NCBI GenBank assembly: GCA_023266355.1
Contig: JAHFQM010000007.1
Coordinates: 186,001-250,000 of the forward strand
Reading direction: 5' to 3'
DNA: 64,000 bases
Origin: Aquabacterium sp.
GTDB lineage: Bacteria > Pseudomonadota > Gammaproteobacteria > Burkholderiales > Burkholderiaceae_C
The position numbers and the translations under genes are program-made. Shown piece by piece: positions 37,158 through 46,557 of this stretch (positions are counted from its first letter, which is position 1; the number at the start of each line of letters is the position of its first letter). Under the pieces are notes generated by a model, which was not told where the DNA came from, made no database searches, and saw only the letters and a list, made by a program, of their open reading frames with translations.

Positions 37158-38602
37158 GCGAGCCCAGCGGCGCGCGCGAGCGCCAGCGCGTGCGGCCTGC
37201 GCGTCGCCGTGCCCTGCGGCGCTTGACCGTGGCCGCAGGGGCCATCGGTGCGGTGGTGGCGGTCGGTGGCGTGACCCCGGTGCGCGCCTGGTCGCTGCTG
37301 AAACGCACGCCCAAGGCCCTGGCCCCGGTGCCGATGAAGCCGGTGGTGTGGGCCGATTTCCTCGGCGTCAACGCGCAACTGCAGTGGTTCTCGCCCGAGA
37401 TCGCGCAGCAGCAGGTCAAGCACCTGCAGGCGCTCGGCCTGAGCTGGGTGCGCCTGGCCTTGCACTGGATGCTGCTGGAGCCTGAACCCGGCCAGCACAA
37501 GCTCGAAGGCACCGACCGCATGATGGCGCTGGTCCGGCAGGCTGGCCTGCACAGCATCGTTTACGTGGTGGGTTCGCCGCGCTTTGCCAGCTCGGCGCCG
37601 GCCGGTGCGCCCTATGCCGACAAGTACCCGCCGTCCGACCCGCAGGTCTATGCGCAGCGCATGGTGGCATTGGCGCAGCGCTACCCCATGGTCGACGTCT
37701 GGCAGGTCTGGAACGAGCCCAACATCCCGGCGTTCTGGCAGCCCCGCATCGACCCCGAAGGCTATGCCCGCCTGCTGCAGCCCGCGGTGGCGGCCTTGCG
37801 CAAGGCCGTGCCGAACAAGCCCATCGCCATGGCCGGCATGGCCTACCACAGCGAGATGGCCGGTCGCGGCGGGCTGATGCTCGACGCCATGGGCAAGCTC
37901 GGCGCCTACAAGCTCAAGCTCATCGCCTGCTACCACCCCTACACGGCCGAGCCGGAAGGTGCGGAAGACGGCGCACGCGACTTCCTCACCCACACGCCCT
38001 TCGTCAACAAGGGCTTGCGCGCCTACGGTGTGCAGCAGATCTGGGCCACCGAGTGGGGCTGGTCGAGCTACGACGGCCCCAAGGAAGAGCAGCCCATCGT
38101 CGGCGAGGCCGGTCAGGCCGGGCACACGCTCAAGCGCCTGGCGCTGATGGCCACGCAGGACTTCGACCGCATCTTCCTGTTCACCCTGGCCGACCTCGAC
38201 GCCCGTGCCGGCGTGCGCGACCGCCGCTACGGCCTGCTGCGCGAAGACGGCAGCCCGAAGCCCGTGTACCACGCGCTGCAGCGCTTCCTGGCCGTGTGCG
38301 GGCCGCGCCTGGCGCCTGGTGCGCCGGTGCGTGTGGCCGGCAGCGACGGCCGCGCAGGCAGTGCCGCAGACGAGCTGCCCGAAGGCCTGGTCAGCATCGC
38401 CTGGCAGCGCGCCGATGGCCAGCGCCTGTGGATGGCCTGGGCCCATGCGCCCATGACCGTGAGCCTGCCGGGCCTGAACCTGGGGCAGGGCAAGGCGGTG
38501 TGGCACCAGCCGGTGGCGAGCACCCAGCGCGAAGTGCGCGCCGAGGCCGGTCAGCCCCTGCGCCTGGACGTGGGCACCGAGTTGCAGATCCTGGTCTGGT
38601 GA
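37154..38602 (+). CDS. PslG-like glycoside hydrolase (GH39-type fold)
   Basis: A 482-residue glycosidase. The N-terminus has RRRALRRLTVAAGAIGAVVAVG, a Tat-like or anchor signal. The TIM barrel carries the acid/base Glu188 in QVWNEPNIPAFW and the nucleophile Glu300 in IWATEWGWSSYDG, the clan A arrangement. PslG in Pseudomonas is an endoglycosidase within an exopolysaccharide operon, so a role in trimming or releasing the polymer in the periplasm is likely by analogy. The GTG start overlaps the previous TGA and has AAGGAG at 7-nt spacing. Confidence 0.85.
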   Translation: MSEPSGARERQRVRPARRRALRRLTVAAGAIGAVVAVGGVTPVRAWSLLKRTPKALAPVPMKPVVWADFLGVNAQLQWFSPEIAQQQVKHLQALGLSWVRLALHWMLLEPEPGQHKLEGTDRMMALVRQAGLHSIVYVVGSPRFASSAPAGAPYADKYPPSDPQVYAQRMVALAQRYPMVDVWQVWNEPNIPAFWQPRIDPEGYARLLQPAVAALRKAVPNKPIAMAGMAYHSEMAGRGGLMLDAMGKLGAYKLKLIACYHPYTAEPEGAEDGARDFLTHTPFVNKGLRAYGVQQIWATEWGWSSYDGPKEEQPIVGEAGQAGHTLKRLALMATQDFDRIFLFTLADLDARAGVRDRRYGLLREDGSPKPVYHALQRFLAVCGPRLAPGAPVRVAGSDGRAGSAADELPEGLVSIAWQRADGQRLWMAWAHAPMTVSLPGLNLGQGKAVWHQPVASTQREVRAEAGQPLRLDVGTELQILVW

Positions 38603-38612
38603 GGCGCGGACG

Positions 38613-39872
38613 ATGCCCGACACCCCCCTGCCGCCGCAACGCATCCTCTGGACGATGCCCTACCTGCCCTGGCCCATCACCAGCGGCGGCAAGGCGCGTC
38701 AGTACCACCTGCTGCGCTGCATGGCCGAGCGCGGCCACCGCATCACGCTGTTGGTGCAGTCCAAAACCCCGGCCGATGCCGCCGTGCACGCGGCCCTCAA
38801 GCCGTTGGTCGATGAGCTCATCGTGCTGCCGCGCAGGCCGCTCAAGCACCCGCTCACGCTGTGGCACGCGGCCTGCTCGCGCCTGCCCCTGCTGACCAGC
38901 ATCAATGGCTTCGCGCCCGAGCTCAGTGCGCGCTTCGAGGCCTTGCTTCAAAGCCGCCGCTGGGACATCGTCCAGATCGAGCACAGCTACGGCCTGCAGC
39001 CCTTCCTGGCGGCGCTGCAGCGCCACCGCCAACCCTTCCTGCTGGTCGAGCACAACGTCGAGTCCGAGCTGGGCGCGGCCACCTACGGCCGCTGGCCGGT
39101 GCTCGCCAGGCCGCTGGCCTGGTACGACCAATGGCGCGCCCGCCGCTGGGAGCACCATGCCCTGGCCCAGGCCGATGTCGTCGTGGCCGTGACCGACAAC
39201 GACGCGTGCAAGCTCGCGACCATCGGCGGGCGGCCCACCTGCGTCGTCAGCAACGGCGTGGACACCCGCGGTTTCGCCGATGTGCAGCCCGATGCCACCG
39301 GCCAGCGCGTGCTGTTCGTGGGCAATTACGAGTACGCGCCCAACGTCGATGCGGTCGAGTGGGCCCTCGGCGAGGTCTGGCCGCGCCTGTGGGCCCTGCG
39401 TCCCGAGGCCCGCTTCGTGGTGTGCGGCCACGCCATGCCCGATGCCTGGCGCCAACGCTGGCCCGATGCGCGCATCGAGTGGCGCGGCTATGTGCCCAGC
39501 CTGCCCGAGGTGCAATCGCAATCGGCCGTGTTCATGGCGCCGCTGCGCAGCGGCGGGGGCTCCAAGCTCAAGGTGCTCGAAGCCTTGGCGGCGGGCTTGC
39601 CGGTGGTCAGCACGCGCGAGGGCCTGTCCGGCCTGGACGTGCAAGATGGCGTGCAGGCCCGCGTGGCCGACACCGCCGAAGCCATGGCGCAGGCCACGGC
39701 CGAGCTGCTGGCCCAGCCTGAGCGCGCGAAGGCCTTGGGGCAGGCCGCGCGTCAGCACGTGGGTGCCCGCTTTGACTGGCGTGCCGCGGCCAGCCAGCTG
39801 GAAGCGGCCTATGCCGTCCATGGCGCAGCCCATGCAAGCGCCCGCGGTGCGCTCAGCGGAGGCCGCGCATGA
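38613..39872 (+). CDS. Glycosyltransferase family 4
   Basis: A 419-residue GT-B enzyme. N-terminal RILWTMPYLPWPITSGGKARQYHLL and WDIVQIEHSYGLQP build the acceptor domain. VLFVGNYEYAPNVDAVEW, VFMAPLRSGGGSKLKVLEALAAGLPVVST and DFDWR-like FDWRAAA form the donor domain, with the E-x7-E-like segment altered to KLKVLEALA. The pattern resembles sugar transferases seen in PEP-CTERM/EpsH exopolysaccharide loci. It ends with an ATGA overlap onto the next glycosyltransferase. Confidence 0.88.
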   Translation: MPDTPLPPQRILWTMPYLPWPITSGGKARQYHLLRCMAERGHRITLLVQSKTPADAAVHAALKPLVDELIVLPRRPLKHPLTLWHAACSRLPLLTSINGFAPELSARFEALLQSRRWDIVQIEHSYGLQPFLAALQRHRQPFLLVEHNVESELGAATYGRWPVLARPLAWYDQWRARRWEHHALAQADVVVAVTDNDACKLATIGGRPTCVVSNGVDTRGFADVQPDATGQRVLFVGNYEYAPNVDAVEWALGEVWPRLWALRPEARFVVCGHAMPDAWRQRWPDARIEWRGYVPSLPEVQSQSAVFMAPLRSGGGSKLKVLEALAAGLPVVSTREGLSGLDVQDGVQARVADTAEAMAQATAELLAQPERAKALGQAARQHVGARFDWRAAASQLEAAYAVHGAAHASARGALSGGRA

Positions 39873-40978
39873 AGGTCGGGCTGGACTTCCGCGCCGTCAC
39901 GGCCGCGCCGCAATCGGGCGTGGCCCGCCAGACCCTGGCCCTGCACGAGTGCGTGCGCCAGCGTGCCGACACGCAGGCCCTGGCCTTCACCGCCGCGCCG
40001 GCCGACCACCCGCACCGCAGCAAGGCCGTCTGCCCCGTGTTCGCCAGCCCGGTGGATGGCCTGCACCGGCCGGCCGAGCGCTGGCGCTTCGAGCGGCACT
40101 TCCTGCCCGAAGCGATCACCGTGCACGGCATCGATGCTTACGTGGCCACGGTCAACATGGGCCTGCCCATCGGGCTGACGCCGAGGCAGCGCGAGCGCAC
40201 CCGCTGGGTGCTGCACCTGCACGACGTCTTCCAGCTCACGCAGCGCAACCGGCACGGTTCGGCCTGGCGCGAGAAGGCCTACCGCCTCATCGACCGCCTG
40301 AGCATCGGCCACGCCGTGCGCCTGGCCGACGCCATCTGGGTGCCCTCCGACCACACGGCGCAATCGGTGCTCGACATCTTCCCGCAGGCCGCCAGCCGCA
40401 TCCGCGTCCTGCCCAATGCCGTGCCTTGCGAGGCCTGGCGTTGCATGCAGCACGAGGTGTTCGCGCCGCCGCGCTACTGGCTGGTGGTGGGCGTGCGCGA
40501 GCTGCGCAAGAACGTGCCCTGGTTCGTGGCCGCCTGGGCGCAGGCCCGGCGCCACTGGCCCGAGCTCATCCCCGAGCTGGTGCTGATCGGCCACCCCGAC
40601 GATGTGCCCGATGCCCCGCAGGGCGTGCGTTTCGTCCACAGCATCCAGGACGCCCAGCTCGCCAGCTGGTACCGCCAGGCCGAGCGCCTGTGGCACCCCT
40701 CGGTGGCCGAAGGCTTCGGCCTGCCGGTGGTGGAGGCCGCGGCCTGCGGCACCCCCGTGGCATCGGCCCGTGGTTCGGCGCTCGACGAAGTCACCCCACC
40801 GGGCTCGCCCCGCTTCGATCCCCGCGACACCGAGGCCTTGGTGGCCCTGATGCACGACCTGGCCCAACAGCGCCGCGGTCCGACCGATGCGCCCGAGCGC
40901 CTGCAGCAATGGGCCCGGCGCTTTGATTTGGCTGCGCACGCCCAACGCGTGGACGCCTTGCTCCAGGAGCTCTCGTGA
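39869..40978 (+). CDS. Glycosyltransferase family 4
   Basis: A 369-residue GT-B glycosyltransferase with MKVGLDFRAVTAAPQSGVARQ at the start, a common opening in mannosyltransferase-like GT4 proteins. The donor domain contains YWLVVGVRELRKNVPWFV and WHPSVAEGFGLPVVEAAACGTPVA with the E-x7-E motif. Both ends overlap neighbouring genes by 4 bp (ATGA and GTGA), so translation is probably coupled through the cluster. Confidence 0.89.
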   Translation: MKVGLDFRAVTAAPQSGVARQTLALHECVRQRADTQALAFTAAPADHPHRSKAVCPVFASPVDGLHRPAERWRFERHFLPEAITVHGIDAYVATVNMGLPIGLTPRQRERTRWVLHLHDVFQLTQRNRHGSAWREKAYRLIDRLSIGHAVRLADAIWVPSDHTAQSVLDIFPQAASRIRVLPNAVPCEAWRCMQHEVFAPPRYWLVVGVRELRKNVPWFVAAWAQARRHWPELIPELVLIGHPDDVPDAPQGVRFVHSIQDAQLASWYRQAERLWHPSVAEGFGLPVVEAAACGTPVASARGSALDEVTPPGSPRFDPRDTEALVALMHDLAQQRRGPTDAPERLQQWARRFDLAAHAQRVDALLQELS

Positions 40979-42378
40979 GCGCCCTGGCCTCGTCCGCCCT
41001 GCGCTGGATGCCCCTGCTGGCAGGCCTGCTGTTCGGCGCCCTGTTCATGCTCGGCGGCCTGCCCGTGCTCGTGCTGGGCCTGGTGGCCGTGCTGGTGCTG
41101 GTCAGCGTGTTGGCCAAACCCTTGCGGGGCTTGCTGGCGTTTTGCGTCGTGGCCCCCTTCATCCCCTGGACGACGGTCACGCTCGGCATCCGCATGACGG
41201 TGTCGGAAGCCCTGCTGGCGCTGACCTGGGCCGGCGTGGCCTGGCAGTGGTTGATGGGGCGCCTGCCGCCCTTGCAGCGCGGCCCCACCGAGCGCATGGT
41301 GGGCTGGCTCATCCTGTGGTCCTTGGTGCCGCTGGTGGTGGGGCAGCTGACGGTGCACGGTGTGGAAGGCAATGGCCCGGTCAACTGGGTGCGCTGGTTG
41401 CTCAACCTGTCCACGCTCTTCCTGGTGCCCCTGCTCACGCCGCAGCCCGAACAGCGTCGCCAGATGATGGACTGCCTGCTCGTTGGCTTCGCGGCCATGC
41501 TGGCGCTGTCCCTGTTCTACTTCATGCGCACGCCCGATGCCCGCGTGATGATCCCGGTGCTGGCCAGCCTCAAGTACGCCCACCCCGAAGCCATCCAGGA
41601 CATCTTCTCGGCCAACTACACCCGCATGGCCTCGCCCTGGGTGCACCCCAACTCCACCGGCGGAGCGCTCCTGCTGGGCGTGCCGCTGGCTTTCTTCTAC
41701 GGCATCACGCAAGTCGGTTGGCGCCGGTGGCTGGGCATGGCGGTGACGCTGGCGGGTGCGGCCGGCATCGTGTTCAGTGGCTCGCGCGGCGCCCTGCTGT
41801 GCATGGGCGCGCTGGTGGTCTGGCTGGCCTGGCGGCGCGCGCCCGGTGCGGGCCGCACCTTGCTCATCGGCACCGCGCTGTCGGCCGTGATGCTGGTGGC
41901 CTACCCGCCCGCGCAAGAGCGCCTGCTGTCGCTGTTCCAGGGCTCGAAAGACGCCAGCACCAGCGTGCGTTTCGACGAGTACCGCAACTTCCACCGCGCC
42001 GTCGAACGCTACCCCCTGGGCCTGGGCTTCAAGGTGGACCCACCGCCGCCTGGCACCGACCTGTTCGGCATCTCCAACCTCTGGCTCAACTACATGTACA
42101 AGCTGGGCGCGCCGGCCATGCTGCTGTTCATCGCCGTGACGGTGGCCTGGTGGCGCGAGGTGCGCCAGTTGGGCAACCTGGCCCACATGAACACCGACAG
42201 TGCCTTGCGCGTGGGCAGCGTGGGCGCCATGCTGGCGGCCCTGCTCACCGGTTTCATCGATCACTACTTCAGCTTCACCCAAGTGTTGCTGGCCTTGTTC
42301 TGGCTCACGATGGCCATCAGCCTTCAGCAGTCCAGGCCCTTGCCGCCGCCACCAGCGCCTCCGCGACCGAACCCATGA
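40975..42378 (+). CDS. Wzy-like polysaccharide polymerase (O-antigen ligase family)
   Basis: A 467-residue membrane protein with about eleven helices. A large periplasmic loop (about residues 185-230 and 310-370) contains the conserved-type segments WVHPNSTGGALLLGVPLAFFYG and VRFDEYRNFHRAVERYPLGLGF, and FSGSRGALLC follows the first. These match Wzy_C/O-antigen polymerases, which join lipid-linked repeats at the outer face of the inner membrane. The start is GTG, sharing GTGA with the previous stop. The end shares ATGA with the acyltransferase. Confidence 0.85.
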   Translation: MSALASSALRWMPLLAGLLFGALFMLGGLPVLVLGLVAVLVLVSVLAKPLRGLLAFCVVAPFIPWTTVTLGIRMTVSEALLALTWAGVAWQWLMGRLPPLQRGPTERMVGWLILWSLVPLVVGQLTVHGVEGNGPVNWVRWLLNLSTLFLVPLLTPQPEQRRQMMDCLLVGFAAMLALSLFYFMRTPDARVMIPVLASLKYAHPEAIQDIFSANYTRMASPWVHPNSTGGALLLGVPLAFFYGITQVGWRRWLGMAVTLAGAAGIVFSGSRGALLCMGALVVWLAWRRAPGAGRTLLIGTALSAVMLVAYPPAQERLLSLFQGSKDASTSVRFDEYRNFHRAVERYPLGLGFKVDPPPPGTDLFGISNLWLNYMYKLGAPAMLLFIAVTVAWWREVRQLGNLAHMNTDSALRVGSVGAMLAALLTGFIDHYFSFTQVLLALFWLTMAISLQQSRPLPPPPAPPRPNP

Positions 42379-43199
42379 AACACCGCATCCTCCACAGCGT
42401 CAACCTGCGCGACCACCTGGCCGACTACGCGCCCAAGCTGGGCGTCGCCCTGCCCGAGCTCACCACCGCCTTCGATTGGATGTGCGCCCACAACGTCGCC
42501 TTCGAAGAGGTCGGCCGCGGTGGCGTCACCAACAGCTACATCGCCTACGTCAACATCGAGCCGCGCATCGAACACCCGCTGGCGCGCCGCTTCTATGCCT
42601 TGCTGCGCGACGAGATCCCCGCCGGCTTCGTGCCGCTGTACGGCATCAACTGGCCCACGCTGGTGGACCGCTGGCGCCGCGCCTGGGAGCAGGTCTACAA
42701 CATGCTGATCAACAAGATCCCCAGCCACAACGTGCGCCTGGCCTGGCTGCGCATCGGCGGCGCCAAGATCGGCAAGGGCTCGACGGTCTGGCGCAACACC
42801 GAGGTCATCGGCGTCGAGGGTTTGCAGATCGGCGAAGACTCCTGCGTGGGCTGGCACTGCCAGCTCGATGCGCGTGCGGGCCTGCGCATCGGCAACCACG
42901 TCACCATCGCCTCGCACAGCATCGTCATCGCCGGCGGCCACGACCTCAACGCCCCCGAGTTCTGGGCCTTCGGCGCACCCATCGCCATCGAGGACTACGC
43001 CTGGATCACCACCCGCGTCATCCTCCTGCCCGGCGCCCACATCGGCGAAGGTGCGGTGGTGGCGGCCAACACCGTGGTGGCCAAGCCGGTCGAGCCCTAC
43101 ACCATCGTCGGCGGCCAGGGCGCCAAGGTGCTGGGCCAGCGCGTGCGCGGCCTGAACTACAAGGTGGGCGGCAAGGGGCTGTTCACCTTGCTGCACTGA
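42375..43199 (+). CDS. Left-handed beta-helix acyltransferase
   Basis: A 274-residue protein with an unassigned N-terminal helical part of about 110 residues. A hexapeptide-repeat acyltransferase domain follows, from LRIGGAKIGKGSTVWRNTEVIGVEGLQIGEDSCVGWHC to GAHIGEGAVVAANTVVAKPVEPYTIVGG. The catalytic-type His is in IVIAGGHDLNAP, as in WcaF/NodL acetyltransferases. It probably O-acetylates a sugar of the exopolysaccharide. The ATG overlaps the Wzy-like stop. Confidence 0.87.
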   Translation: MKHRILHSVNLRDHLADYAPKLGVALPELTTAFDWMCAHNVAFEEVGRGGVTNSYIAYVNIEPRIEHPLARRFYALLRDEIPAGFVPLYGINWPTLVDRWRRAWEQVYNMLINKIPSHNVRLAWLRIGGAKIGKGSTVWRNTEVIGVEGLQIGEDSCVGWHCQLDARAGLRIGNHVTIASHSIVIAGGHDLNAPEFWAFGAPIAIEDYAWITTRVILLPGAHIGEGAVVAANTVVAKPVEPYTIVGGQGAKVLGQRVRGLNYKVGGKGLFTLLH

Positions 43200-43214
43200 G
43201 GCGCGGGGCTGTCC

Positions 43215-44636
43215 ATGCTCGGCGCTGCATCGCTCCTCACGCTGGTCACCCTGGGCGGCCTCGTGGCCGGCTTTGCGCGCGAATGGCTGCTCGTGGCCAG
43301 TTGGGGCGCCAGCGCGCGCACCGACGCCTATGTCATCGCGATGTTCCTGCCCGAAGCCGTGCGCGCCATGCTGGCCGCGGGCGTCTTCACCTCGTCGGCA
43401 CTGGCCCTGTGGCAAGGCCGGAATGCGGCCCAGCAGCGCACCTGGTTCGGCCAGGTCAACACGGCCTTGTGCTGCGCCAGTGTGCTGATGTCGCTCGTGT
43501 TCGCCATTGGCGCGCCGTGGTGGGTGCACCTGATGGCCCCGGGCCTGGCGCCTGCGCACCAGGAAGTCACCCAGCACAGCCTGGCCATCCTCGCCTGGTG
43601 CTTGCCGGGCATCGTGCTGCAGGCCTGGTGGGCCGTGCCGCGCCATGCCGGCGGCCACTTCCTGCTCGCGGGCGCCGCCTCCCTGGCCTACAACCTGCCG
43701 GCCCTGGCCTACCTTGCCTGGCAGCGCGATGCCGCCGAGCCGCAAGCCCTGTCTTGGGCCTTCGTGGCGGGCAGCCTGGCCTCGGCCCTGTTGCTGCTGC
43801 CATCGGCCTGGCGCGTGGGCCTGCGCTGGCACCGCCTGGGCGACAGCTTCCAGGCCTTGCGCACGTGGGGTTTGCAACTTGGCCCCTTGCTGGGCAGCGC
43901 CGTGGCGGGCCAGGGCATCACCTTGCTGGAGCGCGTCGTGGCCTCCTACCTCGGCGAGGGCGTGGTCACCGGGGTCAACCTCGCACGCAAGCTGATGAAC
44001 CTGCCGCTGATCGCCCTGCAGAGCCTCAACCAGGTCCTGCTCAGCCTCATGAGCCGCCGCCAGGGCGAGCGCCTGGCCCTGCTGCGCGGCGGTCTGGCGG
44101 CGGTCACGCTGGTCAGCCTGCCTGCGGCACTGGGCCTGATGCTCAGCGCACCCGCGCTCATCACCTTGCTCTTCCCCAAAGTCCATGGCACCGAGGCCCT
44201 GGTGACCTTGCTGGCCGGCTACGCCGCCATCCTCGTGCTGGCGGGCTGGAACACCTTGCTGGCCCGCTACCACTACGCCGAGGGCGACACCCGAGGCCCC
44301 ATGCTGGCCGAGCTGCGCGGCAGCCTGTTGCAAGCCCTGAGCCTGCCTTTGCTGGCCTGGTGGTGCGGCCCCCTGGGCATCGTCTGGGCCTTGATGCTGG
44401 GCACCCTGCTCACGGGTTGGCAACTGCTGCAAGTGCCGGCCTTGCAACACGCCCTGGCCTCGATGCGGCTGGGCGCGCAAGCCGGTGTGGGTGCGCTGGT
44501 GCTGGCCGCATCGTGGTGGGTGTTGCGCCCGAGCCTGTCGCCGCAGCCTGTGTGGTTGCTGGCCGAGGCGGCGGCCGTGGGGGCGATCAGCATGCTGATG
44601 CTGGCCGTCTGGCTGAGGCCGTGGCGTTTGCGCTGA
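43215..44636 (+). CDS. MurJ/MviN-family flippase
   Basis: A 473-residue membrane protein of the MOP superfamily with about 13-14 helices. MviN-type residues occur in the first half: LGGLVAGFAREWLLVASWGASARTDAYVIAMFLPEAVRAMLAAGVFTSSALALW. Within this cluster it stands where a Wzx flippase would be expected, so it probably moves the lipid-linked repeat across the inner membrane. The housekeeping lipid II MurJ is expected elsewhere; I cannot exclude that this one has that role. It is the last gene of the cluster. Confidence 0.85.
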   Translation: MLGAASLLTLVTLGGLVAGFAREWLLVASWGASARTDAYVIAMFLPEAVRAMLAAGVFTSSALALWQGRNAAQQRTWFGQVNTALCCASVLMSLVFAIGAPWWVHLMAPGLAPAHQEVTQHSLAILAWCLPGIVLQAWWAVPRHAGGHFLLAGAASLAYNLPALAYLAWQRDAAEPQALSWAFVAGSLASALLLLPSAWRVGLRWHRLGDSFQALRTWGLQLGPLLGSAVAGQGITLLERVVASYLGEGVVTGVNLARKLMNLPLIALQSLNQVLLSLMSRRQGERLALLRGGLAAVTLVSLPAALGLMLSAPALITLLFPKVHGTEALVTLLAGYAAILVLAGWNTLLARYHYAEGDTRGPMLAELRGSLLQALSLPLLAWWCGPLGIVWALMLGTLLTGWQLLQVPALQHALASMRLGAQAGVGALVLAASWWVLRPSLSPQPVWLLAEAAAVGAISMLMLAVWLRPWRLR

Positions 44637-44671
44637 ACGCCGAAGTCTTGTCGCGTGATTGCAAACAACAG

Positions 44672-44700
44672 TTTGCGAAAGCTTGCAAAGCTGTGATAAA
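44672..44700 (+). promoter_or_regulatory. Sigma-70-type promoter for the tRNA genes
   Basis: TTGCGA at 44672-44677 and GATAAA at 44695-44700, 17 bp apart and in a locally AT-rich stretch. Transcription would start about 10 bp before tRNA-Tyr. Confidence 0.6.
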
Positions 44701-44716
44701 GTCTAGGGCTTGCCTT

Positions 44717-44802
44717 GGAGGGGTGCCCGAGTGGCTAAAGGGGGCAGACTGTAAATCTGTTGGCTTACGCCTACACTGGTTCGAATCCAGTCTCCTCCAC
44801 CA
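44717..44802 (+). tRNA. tRNA-Tyr (GTA)
   Basis: An 86-nt cloverleaf with encoded CCA. The acceptor stem GGAGGGG pairs with CTCCTCC (one G-T). The anticodon GTA is at 44751-44753, the T arm is CTGGTTCGAATCCAG, and a long class II variable arm is present, as expected for Tyr. Confidence 0.95.
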
Positions 44803-44907
44803 GGCAAACCCGCTCAAATTTGTTTTTGGCGGGATGCAGACGAAGCGCAAAGTGCTCACCCTCATGGGTGCATCCGCGGTTTGTCGGCGGTGCTGAATGG
44901 CTCCCGG

Positions 44908-44981
44908 GCGGGAGTAGTTCAATGGTAGAACCTTAGCCTTCCAAGCTAATGACACGGGTTCGATTCCCGTTTCCCGCTCCA
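44908..44981 (+). tRNA. tRNA-Gly (TCC)
   Basis: A 74-nt cloverleaf with encoded CCA. The acceptor GCGGGAG pairs with TTCCCGC, the anticodon stem TTAGC/GCTAA encloses TCC at 44940-44942, and the T arm is CGGGTTCGATTCCCG. Confidence 0.95.
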
Positions 44982-44995
44982 CAGGTCAAGGTTCT

Positions 44996-45018
44996 GTCAC
45001 ATGTGACGTGATACCATC
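44996..45018 (+). promoter_or_regulatory. Palindrome and -10 upstream of tRNA-Thr-tuf
   Basis: GTCACATGTGAC (44996-45007) is a perfect 12-bp palindrome. It is followed directly by GTGATACCATCGCGGTCTT, whose ATACCAT can serve as a -10. No good -35 is present; TCAAGG (44985-44990) is a weak candidate. Confidence 0.45.
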
Positions 45019-45052
45019 GCGGTCTTCGCTGAAGCGGAGGTTGTGTCAAATG

Positions 45053-45093
45053 TCAACACGGGCTTGGGTTTTCCGAGTCCAGCCCCGTGTTGA
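45053..45093 (+). repeat. Hairpin immediately 5' of tRNA-Thr
   Basis: TCAACACGGG (45053-45062) and CCCGTGTTGA (45084-45093) are perfect 10-bp inverted repeats ending one base before the tRNA. The stem would sit in the precursor transcript and might guide 5' processing or pausing. Confidence 0.55.
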
Positions 45094-45094
45094 T

Positions 45095-45169
45095 GCCCAT
45101 GTGGCTCAGTGGTAGAGCACCCCCTTGGTAAGGGGGAGGTCGGCAGTTCGATCCTGCCCATGGGCACCA
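45095..45169 (+). tRNA. tRNA-Thr (GGT)
   Basis: A 75-nt cloverleaf with encoded CCA. The acceptor GCCCATG pairs with CATGGGC, the anticodon GGT is at 45127-45129 inside a C/G-rich stem, and the T arm is GGCAGTTCGATCCTGCC. Confidence 0.95.
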
Positions 45170-45232
45170 CACCCTTTCTCGCGCTTTCAGTTTCTTTTTT
45201 GGCTCACTTCTGCATCGCTAGGAGCGATAGAC

Positions 45233-46423
<1,191 letters not shown>

Positions 46424-46449
46424 AATCAACGCTTCAGTTTCTGGCCAGT

Positions 46450-46525
46450 AGGGGTATAGCTCAATTGGCAGAGCGTCGGTCTCCAAAACCGAAGGTTGTA
46501 GGTTCGATTCCTACTGCCCCTGCCA
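46450..46525 (+). tRNA. tRNA-Trp (CCA)
   Basis: A 76-nt cloverleaf with encoded CCA. The acceptor AGGGGTA pairs with TGCCCCT (one T-G), the anticodon CCA is at 46483-46485, and the T arm is GTAGGTTCGATTCCTAC. Confidence 0.95.
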
Positions 46526-46557
46526 AAAGCTGAGCCCCCACACCGCTGTCGCACAGC

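Noticed and set aside
40887-42374. Apparent long N-terminal extension (about 500 residues) of the hexapeptide acyltransferase
   Set aside because: It is a shadow frame of the Wzy-like polymerase gene. The true start is ATG 42375 at the ATGA overlap, where homology-like sequence begins.
44803-44907. Possible small gene or terminator between tRNA-Tyr and tRNA-Gly
   Set aside because: CCCGC/GCGGG at 44809-44833 can form a stem, but the T-run lies inside the loop rather than after it, and no ribosome site or coding pattern is seen.
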